NCBI GenBank assembly: GCA_013285805.1
Contig: JABDGY010000018.1
Coordinates: 1 to 38,735 of the forward strand
Direction: 5' to 3'
DNA from: Bacteroidota bacterium
GTDB taxonomy: Bacteria; Bacteroidota; Bacteroidia; JABEUT01
DNA: 38,735 nt
A program made the translations under genes and the position numbers. The notes under the pieces are model-generated. The model saw nothing but the letters and a program-made list of their open reading frames with translations. It did no database searches and was not told where the DNA came from. This document shows, one piece after another, positions 15,769-24,304 of this stretch. Position 1 is the stretch's first letter, and each line of letters begins with the position of its first letter.

Positions 15769-16041
15769 ATGGCACACAAGAAAGGCGTCGGTAGTTCGAA
15801 AAACGGTAGAGAGTCGCACAGTAAGCGCCTCGGTGTTAAAATATTTGGCGGTCAACCCGCAAAAGCCGGCAATGTAATCCTTCGTCAGAGGGGTACTGAA
15901 TACCATCCGGGCAAAGGTGTAGGTATTGGTAAAGACCATACCATTTTCGCACTTGTTGACGGTAAAGTGGTATTTACAGTTAAGAGAGCGGACAGGCGCT
16001 ACGTATCGGTAGAGCCATCTGCAGAAGCTGTTTCAGCTTAA
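15769..16041 (+). CDS. rpmA: 50S ribosomal protein L27
   Basis: A 90-residue L27 whose N-terminus reaches the peptidyl-transferase centre. It begins directly with [20 protein letters not shown], so there is no cleavable leader of the Firmicutes type. The remaining conserved block includes the LGVKIFGGQ segment, [15 protein letters not shown] and [12 protein letters not shown]. It is co-transcribed with rplU, the usual arrangement in bacteria, and followed by a strong terminator. Confidence 0.98.
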   Translation: MAHKKGVGSSKNGRESHSKRLGVKIFGGQPAKAGNVILRQRGTEYHPGKGVGIGKDHTIFALVDGKVVFTVKRADRRYVSVEPSAEAVSA

Positions 16042-16061
16042 CTGTTAGCAGGAATAATATT

Positions 16062-16100
16062 AAATCCTGCCTGTGGCTTTTGCCCATAGGCAGGATTTTT
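16062..16100 (+). terminator. Terminator of rplU-rpmA
   Basis: AAATCCTGCCTGTGG (16062-16076) pairs with CCATAGGCAGGATTT (16084-16098), 15 bp with one G-U pair and a 7-base loop, followed by more T residues. Confidence 0.88.
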
Positions 16101-16148
16101 CATTTATAGTTTAAATCAAGATTTTATATTTACCCAAATTTTTAAAAT

Positions 16149-17420
16149 ATGCTCGAGATAGCCTACATACGACAGAATTCGGAAGATGTTATTACACGCC
16201 TTGCGGTAAAGCATTTTGATGCTAAAGCAGTTATAGCCGAAATACTTTCTGTAGATGAAAATAAACGTGCCATTCAAACCAAGCTTGATGATGTTCTGTC
16301 ACAGCTTAATAAAGCTTCTAAAGAAATAGGCGACCTATATAAAGCAGGAAAGAAGCAGGAAGCCGATGAGTTGAAGAATAAGACTACTGCATGGAAACAG
16401 GAGATAACTAGCCTTGAAGGAGATTTAAAAAAGGCAGACCAGGACTTGCAGGATAAAGCCGTATTGCTTCCTAACCTTCCTAATAAAAATGTACCTAAAG
16501 GCAAAACACCTGAAGATAATGAAGTGGTATTTAAACATGGCGATATACCACAGTTGCCTGAAAGCGCATTGCCTCACTGGGAGCTGACGAAGAAGTATGA
16601 CCTTATTGATTTTGAACTGGGCGTTAAAATAGCCGGGGCGGGCTTTCCTGTTTACAAAGGAAAAGGAGCAAAGCTGCAACGTGCGCTTATCAATTATTTT
16701 TTAGATAAAGCGGCCGAAGCAGGGTATATGGAAATTGAACCACCTATATTGATTAATAAGGATTCCGGTTTTGGTACCGGGCAGCTACCCGATAAAGAAG
16801 GGCAGATGTATCATGTTACTCTTGATGATTTGTATATGATACCTACGGCAGAAGTGCCCATTACCAATATATACAGAGATGTTATAGTTGACGAGGAATC
16901 GTTGCCGATAAAAAACTGTGGGTACACTCCTTGTTTCAGGCGCGAGGCCGGTTCGTATGGGAAAGATGTGCGCGGACTTAACCGCCTGCATCAATTCGAT
17001 AAGGTAGAGATTGTGCAAATACAACATCCTGACAAGTCGTATGCAACCTTGGAAGAAATGCGCGAATACGTTGCAGGTTTATTAAAAAGCCTTGAATTAC
17101 CATTCCGTACCCTCAGGCTTTGCGGAGGCGATATGAGTTTTGCTTCGGCCCTTACCTACGATATGGAAGTATATTCGGGTGCACAGAAACGCTGGCTTGA
17201 GGTAAGTTCGGTTTCTAACTTTGAAACCTTTCAGAGCAACCGTATGAAATTGCGTTTTAAAGGCGGGAAAGATAAGCCCCGTTTGGCACACACGCTTAAC
17301 GGAAGCGCGCTTGCTTTGCCCAGAATTGTTGCCGCTATCCTGGAAAATAATCAGACTGAAAAGGGTATACGAATGCCAAAGGCTATAGTTCCTTATACAG
17401 GGTTTGAAATGATAAGCTAG
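16149..17420 (+). CDS. serS: Seryl-tRNA synthetase
   Basis: A 423-residue class II synthetase that charges tRNA-Ser (and tRNA-Sec if present) with serine. Residues about 30-105 form the long antiparallel coiled-coil arm that reads the long variable arm of tRNA-Ser (KRAIQTKLDDVLSQLNKASK region). The catalytic core has PTAEVP near 238, motif 2 CFRREAGSYGKDVRGLNRLH (residues 261-280), the serine-specific SSVSNFETFQSNR block, and motif 3 GSALALPRIVAAILE with NNQ after it. Length is normal. Monocistronic: rpmA's terminator is upstream, and a hairpin with a T-rich tail follows at 17444. Confidence 0.98.
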   Translation: MLEIAYIRQNSEDVITRLAVKHFDAKAVIAEILSVDENKRAIQTKLDDVLSQLNKASKEIGDLYKAGKKQEADELKNKTTAWKQEITSLEGDLKKADQDLQDKAVLLPNLPNKNVPKGKTPEDNEVVFKHGDIPQLPESALPHWELTKKYDLIDFELGVKIAGAGFPVYKGKGAKLQRALINYFLDKAAEAGYMEIEPPILINKDSGFGTGQLPDKEGQMYHVTLDDLYMIPTAEVPITNIYRDVIVDEESLPIKNCGYTPCFRREAGSYGKDVRGLNRLHQFDKVEIVQIQHPDKSYATLEEMREYVAGLLKSLELPFRTLRLCGGDMSFASALTYDMEVYSGAQKRWLEVSSVSNFETFQSNRMKLRFKGGKDKPRLAHTLNGSALALPRIVAAILENNQTEKGIRMPKAIVPYTGFEMIS

Positions 17421-17443
17421 CACGAATAATAAGATTAACTTGG

Positions 17444-17469
17444 TTTTATCGTAGATAAAACTATTTTTG
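17444..17469 (+). promoter_or_regulatory. Palindrome plus -7 element upstream of first DUF4412-like gene
   Basis: TTTTATC-GTA-GATAAAA (17444-17460) is an inverted repeat two bases before TATTTTTG (17462-17469), a TAnnTTTG element. The same arrangement recurs at 18174-18198. It may be an operator over a promoter. The hairpin followed by TATTTTT also looks like a weak terminator for serS; both readings are possible. Confidence 0.55.
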
Positions 17470-17489
17470 TGCTACTCAATTAATCTCAA

Positions 17490-18161
17490 TTGAAAAAAAT
17501 ACTTTCCACTGCAGTAGCTTTTTGTTGCCTATTGATTATTTTTTCAGGGTGCAAGGACAGCATATTCCATCATCGCCTTAAAGAAGGTTCTATACAATAC
17601 AAGATAGCTGTGCTGGATACCGTAAACCCGATGGCTAAAATGGCCCCGGATGAAATGACCATTAAGTTTAAAGATAACAGATCGCGCGCTGAACTACTGG
17701 CAGGTATGGGTATGTTTCAAATATCATTTATTAATGATGAACCCGGTAAAAAAATAATGCAACTGGTTCGCGAAGCCAGCAAGAAAATGGCTTGTGTAAT
17801 GGATACCTTAGCCGTTAATAAAGATCTGGAGCACGATGTGCAGTTTAAAATAACCGAGACCAGCGACACCCTTACTATTGCCGGATATAAATGTCACAAA
17901 GCGCTGGCAAAATCGGTTGATGGTAAGGCACCCGATTGCGAACTCTTTTACACAGACGATATAAAACTCGATAATCCGAATTGGGCAACGCCTTTTAAAG
18001 CTGTAAAAGGTGTACTGTTAAAATACCGCCTTAATAAATATGGGGTGTATATGGAATTTACCGCTGAAAAAGTGGCATCTGAAAAAGTTGACGACGAAAT
18101 GTTCAGGATGCCTGCCGATTATAAAATTGTTCCCAAGCAGCAAATTGACGAGCTGTTCTAA
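17490..18161 (+). CDS. Exported DUF4412/GLPGLI-like lipoprotein, copy 1
   Basis: A 223-residue exported protein beginning with TTG at 17490. The signal sequence MKKILSTAVAFCCLLIIFSG is followed by Cys21 in FSGCKDS, a relaxed lipobox of the kind seen in Bacteroidota, so it is probably anchored in the envelope. The mature part has EGSIQYKIAVLD, then a KFKDNRSRAELLAG strand, and GYKCHKALA with FYTDDIKLDNPNWATPF, the pattern of DUF4412 and GLPGLI domains. Function of these families is unknown. The next gene is a close paralogue with the same palindrome and -7 element, so this is a recent tandem duplication. There is little sign of enzymatic residues. Confidence 0.72.
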   Translation: MKKILSTAVAFCCLLIIFSGCKDSIFHHRLKEGSIQYKIAVLDTVNPMAKMAPDEMTIKFKDNRSRAELLAGMGMFQISFINDEPGKKIMQLVREASKKMACVMDTLAVNKDLEHDVQFKITETSDTLTIAGYKCHKALAKSVDGKAPDCELFYTDDIKLDNPNWATPFKAVKGVLLKYRLNKYGVYMEFTAEKVASEKVDDEMFRMPADYKIVPKQQIDELF

Positions 18162-18173
18162 GAAAAATTTGGC

Positions 18174-18198
18174 TTTATCGCAGATAAAATTACTTTTG
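18174..18198 (+). promoter_or_regulatory. Second copy of the palindrome/-7 element, upstream of copy 2
   Basis: TTTATC-GCA-GATAAA (18174-18188) lies two bases before TACTTTTG (18191-18198). The palindrome, spacing and -7 element match those at 17444-17469, although the first base pair outside the arms is lost here. Confidence 0.6.
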
Positions 18199-18219
18199 TA
18201 CTGCTTAAATCATAATTAC

Positions 18220-18903
18220 TTGAAGAAATTACTTACTGCAGGGGTAACTTTTTGTATCATTTTACTTGTCTTTTCCGGGTGTAAGGATAGCATATTTCAC
18301 AGCCGCGTTAAAGAGGGTTCTATAGAGTATAAAATTGTTGTACTCGATTCGTCTAATTCAATGGCTAAAATGGCTCCTGATAAAATGACGGTTAAATTCA
18401 AAGATAATAAGTCGTATGCGGAACTTATAGCCGGTATGGGCCTTTTTGAAACATCATTTATTAATGATGAACCCGGGAAGAAAATTACGCAAATGGTTCG
18501 GCTTCTGAATAAGAAAATGGCATATGTTGCCGATACTGCAGCTATTACTAAGGAACTGCAGCATGATGTGAAGTTTAATATTACTGAAACCACTGAAACA
18601 AAAATGATAGCAGGGTATAAATGCAAAAAAGCTATTGCAAAATCGGTTGACGGCAAAGCACCCGATGTAGACTTATATTATACCGATGATATAAGGCTGG
18701 AAGACCCTAACTGGGCAACTCCGTTTAAAACAATAAGTGGAGTATTGATGCAGTACAGGATAAGCAAGTATGGTTTCTATATGGAATTTACCGCCCAGAA
18801 AGTTACAGATGAAAAAGTTGATGATGCACTTTTTACGCTGCCTGCCGACTACAAAATTATTTCCAAGCAGCAGATAGATGACCTGTATAAAGGATTTCAG
18901 TAG
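18220..18903 (+). CDS. Exported DUF4412/GLPGLI-like lipoprotein, copy 2
   Basis: A 227-residue paralogue of the preceding gene, again with a TTG start at 18220; the longer frame from 18040 overlaps copy 1 and is not used. It has a signal sequence MKKLLTAGVTFCIILLVFSG and the lipobox cysteine (Cys21, FSGCKDS). Identical stretches with copy 1 include FINDEPGKK, KSVDGKAP, NWATPF and YMEFTA. Changes are mostly conservative, so both copies look functional rather than one decaying. It keeps its own promoter element, so copies can be regulated separately or together. Role unknown. Confidence 0.72.
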   Translation: MKKLLTAGVTFCIILLVFSGCKDSIFHSRVKEGSIEYKIVVLDSSNSMAKMAPDKMTVKFKDNKSYAELIAGMGLFETSFINDEPGKKITQMVRLLNKKMAYVADTAAITKELQHDVKFNITETTETKMIAGYKCKKAIAKSVDGKAPDVDLYYTDDIRLEDPNWATPFKTISGVLMQYRISKYGFYMEFTAQKVTDEKVDDALFTLPADYKIISKQQIDDLYKGFQ

Positions 18904-18923
18904 GAGAATACCTTTATAATTCC

Positions 18924-18931
18924 TAACTTTG
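18924..18931 (+). promoter_or_regulatory. -7 element of the third DUF4412-like gene
   Basis: TAACTTTG (TAnnTTTG), 22 bases before the ATG. The GATAAA palindrome of the two preceding genes is absent here. Confidence 0.6.
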
Positions 18932-18953
18932 TAATTAAATAAAAAATCATTTT

Positions 18954-19646
18954 ATGAAAAAATTTGTTCGTATAGCATGTATTGGCTTAGCAGGCATTGC
19001 GCTTTTTGCATTCTCAGCGGCCGATGACAGTTCATTTGAGGGTGTTATAACATATAGCATGAGTTTTGGTTCAGGTAGTTCTTCACCCCAGGCAGCGGCC
19101 ATGATGCAGGGAAGCAATACAAAAATTTATATTAAAGGCGATAAAACACGAATAGAGGTAAATACCGGCATGTATAAGCAGGTGGTTATCGGCGACAGGA
19201 AAACCAAAGAAGAAATTACCCTAGTGGAAATGATGGGGAATAAATATGAAATTAAATCGAATGCTGATACAAAGAAGGATGACGCTAACTTAGACATTAA
19301 ATATATTGACAGTACAAAAACAATAGCCGGTTATACATGTAAAGCGGCGGTTGTTACTACAAAAAACCCTAAGACAGGGGAAACTTATAATACAACCGTT
19401 TTCTATACCGATCAGTTACCTTATTCTACCGATATGGGAAGATTTAAAGGGTTGAAAGGTTTCCCTTTACAATATGGTGTAAAGCAGCAAGGTATGGATA
19501 TTAGTATTGCAGCCCAAAGTGTTGAAAAGAAGCCACTTTCTGATACCCTTTTTGTTGTTCCGGCCAAAGGCTATAAACTGGAAAACTCCCGCGAAGATAT
19601 GATGAAGGATATTCAGAAGGATATGAGTGGTGGCGGCGGTCAATAG
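18954..19646 (+). CDS. Exported DUF4412-domain protein
   Basis: A 230-residue exported protein. It has a clear signal peptide (MKKFVRIACIGLAGIALFAF, cleavage near SAAD) and no lipobox cysteine, so it is periplasmic or secreted. The body follows the DUF4412 pattern: EGVITYSMSFGSG, then KIYIKGDKTRIE, GDRKTKEEITL, IAGYTCKAAVVT, VFYTDQLPY and GFPLQYGVKQQGM. It is distantly related to its two upstream neighbours, which share the AGYxCKxA block. The C-terminus ends in a glycine-rich tail (MSGGGGQ). Function unknown; a role in binding an envelope ligand is speculation. Followed by a strong terminator. Confidence 0.85.
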   Translation: MKKFVRIACIGLAGIALFAFSAADDSSFEGVITYSMSFGSGSSSPQAAAMMQGSNTKIYIKGDKTRIEVNTGMYKQVVIGDRKTKEEITLVEMMGNKYEIKSNADTKKDDANLDIKYIDSTKTIAGYTCKAAVVTTKNPKTGETYNTTVFYTDQLPYSTDMGRFKGLKGFPLQYGVKQQGMDISIAAQSVEKKPLSDTLFVVPAKGYKLENSREDMMKDIQKDMSGGGGQ

Positions 19647-19670
19647 CATTTAAATACTGGCTTTAAAGAG

Positions 19671-19697
19671 AAAAACGGTTTTTTAACCGTTTTTTTC
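19671..19697 (+). terminator. Terminator of the DUF4412 gene
   Basis: AAAAACGGTT (19671-19680) and AACCGTTTTT (19685-19694) form a 10-bp stem with a TTTT loop and further T residues. Confidence 0.85.
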
Positions 19698-19728
19698 GTT
19701 TTAGCTTGGATTTGAAAAACTTATTTAT

Positions 19729-19736
19729 TATATTTG
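19729..19736 (+). promoter_or_regulatory. -7 element of the collagen-like gene pair
   Basis: TATATTTG matches TAnnTTTG exactly, with a TTG at 19706-19708 at about the -33 distance. The leader to the ATG at 19821 is about 80 bases. Confidence 0.6.
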
Positions 19737-19820
19737 TAGAAGGAATTTAACAGTAAATTAAGCTTGGCTTAGTATTATTGATTAAAGGCAATGGTAAAAA
19801 TATAGTTGTAAAATATTAAC

Positions 19821-21704
19821 ATGAAGAAATCTACTCGTATTTTTATAAATCTGGTTTCAGGCTTGTTCATGGTTTTGATTTGCTTGCCTGCCCTCGGACA
19901 AAACAACGTCGGTATAGGAACCAATGTTCCCGATCCTTCCTCAATAGTTGAAATGAAATCTACTACGCAGGGTATGCTAATACCGCGTATGACTGAATTG
20001 CAGATGTTGGCTATTGTGGCGCCTGCACCCAGTCTTATAATTTATAATACCGATACAAATTGTTACTTCTTTTATAATCCTGCTACAACCTTATGGCAAT
20101 CGTTATGCCGTGCTGCTGCTGTTGGCCCTACCGGCCCTACAGGAGCTAACGGAGTTGGTTCTGCCGGCCCGACAGGCCCTACCGGCCCTGCTGATACTAC
20201 TGCCGGCCCTCCTGGTCCTACAGGCGCTGCTGGCGCACCCGGTGCTACCGGCCCTGCGGGTACTGCAGGTGTAACCGGCCCCACCGGCCCTATGGATACT
20301 GTTGCAGGCCCTGTTGGTGCTACCGGCCCTACAGGTGCGCAAGGCGCTACCGGTGTAGGTGTTGGTATTCCCGGCCCAACTGGTCCTACTGGAGCAACCG
20401 GTGTTGCAGGAACAAATGGTACTAACGGTACAAATGGAACCAACGGTACAAATGGGGTAACCGGCCCAACTGGTCCTACAGGTGTGGCTGGTACGAACGG
20501 AACAAACGGTACAAATGGAACCAACGGTACCAATGGTGTAACCGGCCCTACCGGTGCAAATGGTACTAATGGTACGAACGGAACGAATGGTACAAACGGA
20601 ACGAATGGCGTAACTGGCCCAACCGGCCCGGGTACTATATGCGGTGCAGCTACAACCGATTATGTTACAAAGTTTACTGCACCTACAACCATGTGTAATT
20701 CAATTATGTATGATAATGGAACGGCGGTTGGTATTGGTACTACAACACCTTCTACTTCTAAAGTAGGTGGTACTTCTACAGTAGGATTCAATGTATATAA
20801 CGCTACTGCTGCTGGAGGCGACCAGGAAGAATTTACAAACTTCGGTGGCAATGGGGTTGCCGTTGAAATTAATAACACCCTTACCACATGCGCGTATAAT
20901 ACAATGGAAGGTATTACACCTTATACGGGGAATACAAATATTCCATCTGGTATTTGGGGACTTGCAAGTAGTGGTTCAGGAACACAAACTGCTGTTGGTG
21001 CAACAGGTTATAATAATGGTAAAGCAGGTTACGGTGTTTATGGAGTGCTGGTAACTGCCGGGGCAGGATACGGTGGATTGTTTCTTAACGGCTTGGGTTA
21101 TACAGGCGCTTTAACAGCTGTATCAGATGAACGGACAAAAAAAGATGTCCGTGCTATTCCCAACGCATTGGCAATTATCAATAGGTTAAATGGGGTGAAC
21201 TATGAATATGATACGCAGAAGTACCCTTATCTCGGATTGGAAAACACTATGCAGTATGGTTTTATTGCACAGGATATTCAGAAAGTGCTTCCCGAATTGG
21301 TTCTTGAGAAGCAACTTGATACGTATGCATGTATACCTAGAAAATCAACTGAAGCAGTTCCGGCTCATTTTGAAACCTTCAAAACAGTAAACTACATAGG
21401 AGTTATTCCTATTCTGGTTGAAGCCATAAAAGAACAACAGAAAGAAATTGAAACCAAACAACCATCGCAGGATGTTGGTTCAGGACAACTTGTAAATGGC
21501 AAGGCACACATTGATATGGATAATTCATTCGCCCAATTGATTTCAGACCCGCAGAATGTTAAAGTATTTATTCAGCTTCAGGGCGACTGCAAAGGTGTAT
21601 ATGTTACTAATATTACATCAACAGGTTTCGATGTAGTTGAACTCAATGGCGGAACATCAGGTGTGAAATTTTTCTGGCAGGCAATTTCGGGTACTACAAA
21701 TTAA
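19821..21704 (+). CDS. Collagen-like surface protein with internal S74 chaperone domain
   Basis: A 627-residue exported protein. Order of parts: signal peptide (1-28, ending ALG); a compact N-terminal module [20 protein letters not shown]; a Gly-x-Thr/Pro collagen-like region (about residues 102-271) with GPT and GTN triplets; a unique middle part; the peptidase S74 intramolecular chaperone domain beginning SDERTKKDV at Ser435, with the conserved YEYDT, YGFIAQDIQKVLPEL block; a helix IPILVEAIKEQQKEIETK; and a C-terminal beta module (from residue 553) with GQLVNGKAHIDMD and VFIQLQGDCKGVYVT. S74 domains assist trimerisation and can cut themselves off. The triple-helix and trimer features point to a trimeric fibre at the cell surface. 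The second gene follows after 24 bases and shares the N- and C-terminal modules. The protein is not inside a prophage. Confidence 0.85.
   Translation: MKKSTRIFINLVSGLFMVLICLPALGQNNVGIGTNVPDPSSIVEMKSTTQGMLIPRMTELQMLAIVAPAPSLIIYNTDTNCYFFYNPATTLWQSLCRAAAVGPTGPTGANGVGSAGPTGPTGPADTTAGPPGPTGAAGAPGATGPAGTAGVTGPTGPMDTVAGPVGATGPTGAQGATGVGVGIPGPTGPTGATGVAGTNGTNGTNGTNGTNGVTGPTGPTGVAGTNGTNGTNGTNGTNGVTGPTGANGTNGTNGTNGTNGTNGVTGPTGPGTICGAATTDYVTKFTAPTTMCNSIMYDNGTAVGIGTTTPSTSKVGGTSTVGFNVYNATAAGGDQEEFTNFGGNGVAVEINNTLTTCAYNTMEGITPYTGNTNIPSGIWGLASSGSGTQTAVGATGYNNGKAGYGVYGVLVTAGAGYGGLFLNGLGYTGALTAVSDERTKKDVRAIPNALAIINRLNGVNYEYDTQKYPYLGLENTMQYGFIAQDIQKVLPELVLEKQLDTYACIPRKSTEAVPAHFETFKTVNYIGVIPILVEAIKEQQKEIETKQPSQDVGSGQLVNGKAHIDMDNSFAQLISDPQNVKVFIQLQGDCKGVYVTNITSTGFDVVELNGGTSGVKFFWQAISGTTN
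20124..20633 (+). repeat. Collagen-like coding repeat (GPT/GTN triplets)
   Basis: About 170 residues of Gly-X-Y. The first part is GPT/GAT, rich in GGCCCTACCGG. The second, from about 20410, is near-perfect GGTACNAAYGG(A/T)AC with a period of 6-9 bases. Repeat changes stay in frame because each unit is a multiple of three. Confidence 0.9.
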
Positions 21705-21728
21705 TATAATCAATCCTCCTTATAAACT

Positions 21729-23681
21729 ATGAACAACATGACAAGATTAATTAGAAACGCAGCATTAGGCATCATTATGATAGCTGCTTTTTCTGTTAAA
21801 TCAGAAGCACAGAACAACGTAGGTATTGGAACCAATGTTCCTGACCCTTCGTCTATTGTTGAAATGAAGTCTAATACCCAGGGTATGCTTATTCCACGAA
21901 TGAATACCATAGGTATGAATGCTATCGCAGCTCCTGCTCCAAGCTTGATAATTTACAATACTGACTCGAACTGCTACTGTTTCTATAATGGAGGAACTTT
22001 GAAATGGCAATCGCTTTGCCAGCCTGCCGGCGCTGGTGCAGCTGGCCCTACTGGCCCAACAGGTAATGCGGGTGCTCCCGGTGCAACAGGCCCTGCGGGC
22101 TCTCCCGGCGCAACTGGTCCTGCCGGTGCTCCCGGTGCAACGGGCCCTGCCGGAACAGCAGGTGCTACGGGCGCAACAGGTGCTGCCAGTGTTGTTCCAG
22201 GCCCTACAGGCCCAACAGGTGCCGGTGTAGGTATACCGGGCCCAACAGGTCCTACAGGTGCAGCTAGTGTTGTTCCAGGTCCTACAGGCCCAACGGGTGC
22301 TGCAGGAACAAATGGTACGAATGGAACAAACGGAACAAATGGTACCAACGGAACAAATGGTACGAATGGTGCAACAGGCCCGACAGGCCCTACATGGACA
22401 CTTTCAAGTGTAACATATAATAATACAGGTACAGTAACAGTTACCGGAACAGCCGGTGGCGGAACAGTAACCAGTGGCGATGCTGCATGGTTAACTACCG
22501 GTAATACTGGTATTGTTGCCGGTACTAATTTCATAGGCACGCTTAATGCTGCTGATTTTGTAATGAAAACCGCAGGTGCTGCCGCAACCAATGAACGTAT
22601 GCGTATTACTTCTGCGGGTTTGGGTGTATATAATAATACAACCCCGATTGCAGGTGACGTATTTTCTGTTTATGGTACTGGTGTAGTAGGCGCAATAAAT
22701 GGATTAGGTACTAGTTCAATAAATGGTTATAGCAATGGTGGCGATGGTATATTCGGTGAAGATGTGGGACTTGGTATAGGTGTAATAGGTTATGGTAGTG
22801 ACAACGCTGCAACTTTCGGAAGTGGTGTTGGTGTACTTGGTGAAGCAATGGGTGAAACATTTGCAATAGATGGATACGCACCCAATAAAACAGAGGGCGT
22901 TGGTGTTTCCGGTTATGCTCCGGCTGTAGGAATGGGTATAGGTGTGTGGGGAACTGACTCAGATGGTTTTTCAGGCGTGGTTGGTAATGATTCCAAAGCC
23001 TATAATGGTGTATCTGTAACCCTTGGAGGCGCTAATGCCGGTGGCTCATTTACAGGTTTTGAGGCAGGTGTTGTTGGATATGCTTACCCTCTAACTACAG
23101 CGGTTAACTCAGAGGGTGGTTTTTTCTCAGATAGTATAAGTGCTGCAAAATATATACAAGTTAGTGTAGCCGCGTATAATGGTGGTACTAAATACAAGAT
23201 ATTAGGTAGTTCCTTAGGTGCTGTTTCTACTTCTGTAAAGGATTTAGATGACAAAGCAGTAATAATGTTCGCACCGGAAGCACCTGAAATGGTATTTGAA
23301 GACTACGGAGAAGGCCAGTTGGTAAATGGTGAGGCACAAATTTCACTCGACCCTGTTTATGCAAAGAACGTAGCCATTAATGATAAACACCCGTTACGTG
23401 TATTCATTCAATTAGAAGATGAATGTAATGGTGTGTATGTAACTGATAAAACTGCAAACGGGTTTACTGTAAAAGAACTGCATGGAGGTAATTCCAATGC
23501 CAAATTCTCATACCGCGTTGTGGCCAACGTAAAAGATGAAATAGAGAACGGAGAAGTTGTTTCTAAGAACCAGGATTTAAGGTTCCCGCTCTACCAGAGC
23601 CCTGGTGTAACAAAAATTATCAGACGCCCGCATGTTGACTATTCTAAGGCAATATTGGGTAGCAAGAAGAAACTGCAATAA
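21729..23681 (+). CDS. Collagen-like surface protein lacking the S74 domain
   Basis: A 650-residue exported protein, paralogous to its upstream neighbour. It has a signal peptide (1-28, ending SEA), the same module [20 protein letters not shown], a shorter collagen-like region (about residues 106-222), and then a long Gly/Ala-rich beta region of about 290 residues with repeated GIGVxGYG and GVGVxGE motifs, typical of a beta-helix. No S74 domain is seen. It ends with the shared C-terminal module (from residue 527: [30 protein letters not shown]) and an extra tail [24 protein letters not shown], rich in basic residues. It is probably in the same operon as the first protein, and the two may form a mixed fibre. 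No LPxTG-like anchor or sorting domain is seen. Confidence 0.83.
   Translation: MNNMTRLIRNAALGIIMIAAFSVKSEAQNNVGIGTNVPDPSSIVEMKSNTQGMLIPRMNTIGMNAIAAPAPSLIIYNTDSNCYCFYNGGTLKWQSLCQPAGAGAAGPTGPTGNAGAPGATGPAGSPGATGPAGAPGATGPAGTAGATGATGAASVVPGPTGPTGAGVGIPGPTGPTGAASVVPGPTGPTGAAGTNGTNGTNGTNGTNGTNGTNGATGPTGPTWTLSSVTYNNTGTVTVTGTAGGGTVTSGDAAWLTTGNTGIVAGTNFIGTLNAADFVMKTAGAAATNERMRITSAGLGVYNNTTPIAGDVFSVYGTGVVGAINGLGTSSINGYSNGGDGIFGEDVGLGIGVIGYGSDNAATFGSGVGVLGEAMGETFAIDGYAPNKTEGVGVSGYAPAVGMGIGVWGTDSDGFSGVVGNDSKAYNGVSVTLGGANAGGSFTGFEAGVVGYAYPLTTAVNSEGGFFSDSISAAKYIQVSVAAYNGGTKYKILGSSLGAVSTSVKDLDDKAVIMFAPEAPEMVFEDYGEGQLVNGEAQISLDPVYAKNVAINDKHPLRVFIQLEDECNGVYVTDKTANGFTVKELHGGNSNAKFSYRVVANVKDEIENGEVVSKNQDLRFPLYQSPGVTKIIRRPHVDYSKAILGSKKKLQ
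22044..22394 (+). repeat. Collagen-like coding repeat of the second protein
   Basis: About 117 residues of Gly-X-Y: GPTGPTG and [10 protein letters not shown] blocks, then GTN repeats near 22310-22370 (ACNAAYGGNACNAAYGG). It is related to but shorter than the repeat in the first gene. Confidence 0.88.
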
Positions 23682-23702
23682 CGGTAAATAAAATAATAAA
23701 GT

Positions 23703-23733
23703 AAAAAGGGCCTGATTTTATCAGGCCTTTTTT
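23703..23733. terminator. Bidirectional terminator between convergent genes
   Basis: GGCCTGA (23709-23715) and TCAGGCC (23721-23727) form the stem, flanked by A and T runs on both sides (AAAAAG and TTTTTT). The right arm contains the stop codon of the minus-strand lipoprotein gene. Confidence 0.75.
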
Positions 23734-24299
23734 GTTTTCTTATTCTTCTCCTCGAACTCTTTTCCTATTTCTTCCGGGGTTTTACCAAGCAATTTTATGG
23801 CTTGTCTTGCCTGGGTAGAAATACTATCGTTAGGGAACCTGTTTACCAGTTCCGAGTATTTTGCATGGGCCTTTGCTGTATCGTTCAGATTGTTGTCGTA
23901 AATAAAACCTTCAACCAGTAAACATTCAGGAATAAGCCTGCTGTTAGGGAATTTAGTGCAAACACTATTATAGAAGCCCAGCGCTTGTGTATACTGACCC
24001 ATGCTTGAGGCAATACCACCGGCATTAAACAAAAATGCGGCCGATAGGGTATCGTTTGGAAAATGATTGGCGTAATTATTATAAGCCGTAATGGTAATGT
24101 TGCCATTAAAGGCATCGATAGTTTGTGTTGTTTTAAGTTTAGCCTCTGCCGCCCTTACAACCTGCAACAGCGCCTGCTTGCTGGTATCGGGTTGTGTACC
24201 CTGAACGCCTGTATTGTGCGCAGGCCGTTCGCTGTTACTGCAACCTGTTGAATAGATAAATGCAAATAACGATGCTGCATAAATTAAATACTTCCTCAT
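23721..24299 (-). CDS. TPR-repeat lipoprotein
   Basis: A 192-residue exported protein with lipobox STGC (Cys20) after a signal sequence (MRKYLIYAASLFAFIYSTGC). The mature part has TPR-like helix pairs: ANHFPNDTLSAAFLFNAGGI, ASSMGQYTQALGFYNSVCTK and a further KYSELVNRFPNDSISTQARQ. The NxFPND motif repeats at about 60-100 residue distances. A charged tail (EEIGKEFEEKNKKTKK) ends it. This resembles BamD/YfgC-type outer-membrane TPR lipoproteins in architecture, but it is shorter; I cannot name the partner. It lies five bases downstream of def and is probably co-transcribed with it. Its stop is inside the terminator hairpin. Confidence 0.8.
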   Translation of the reverse strand: MRKYLIYAASLFAFIYSTGCSNSERPAHNTGVQGTQPDTSKQALLQVVRAAEAKLKTTQTIDAFNGNITITAYNNYANHFPNDTLSAAFLFNAGGIASSMGQYTQALGFYNSVCTKFPNSRLIPECLLVEGFIYDNNLNDTAKAHAKYSELVNRFPNDSISTQARQAIKLLGKTPEEIGKEFEEKNKKTKKA

Positions 24300-24304
24300 G
24301 GTAT

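Noticed and set aside
18040-18219. Longer start for copy 2 of the DUF4412-like gene
   Set aside because: It would overlap copy 1 and hide the signal peptide; TTG at 18220 gives a start matching copy 1.
20072-20533. Minus-strand Pro/Val-rich frame (VPFVPFVPA)
   Set aside because: Mirror of the collagen-like GTN/GPT repeats on the plus strand; the same holds for 21983-22591.
20401-20633. Possible CRISPR or minisatellite array
   Set aside because: No spacers; the repeats are in-frame codons for Gly-Thr-Asn inside a collagen-like protein.
19821-23681. Prophage tail-fibre region, because of the S74 domain
   Set aside because: No capsid, portal, terminase or integrase genes nearby; both proteins have signal peptides, as in cellular surface proteins.
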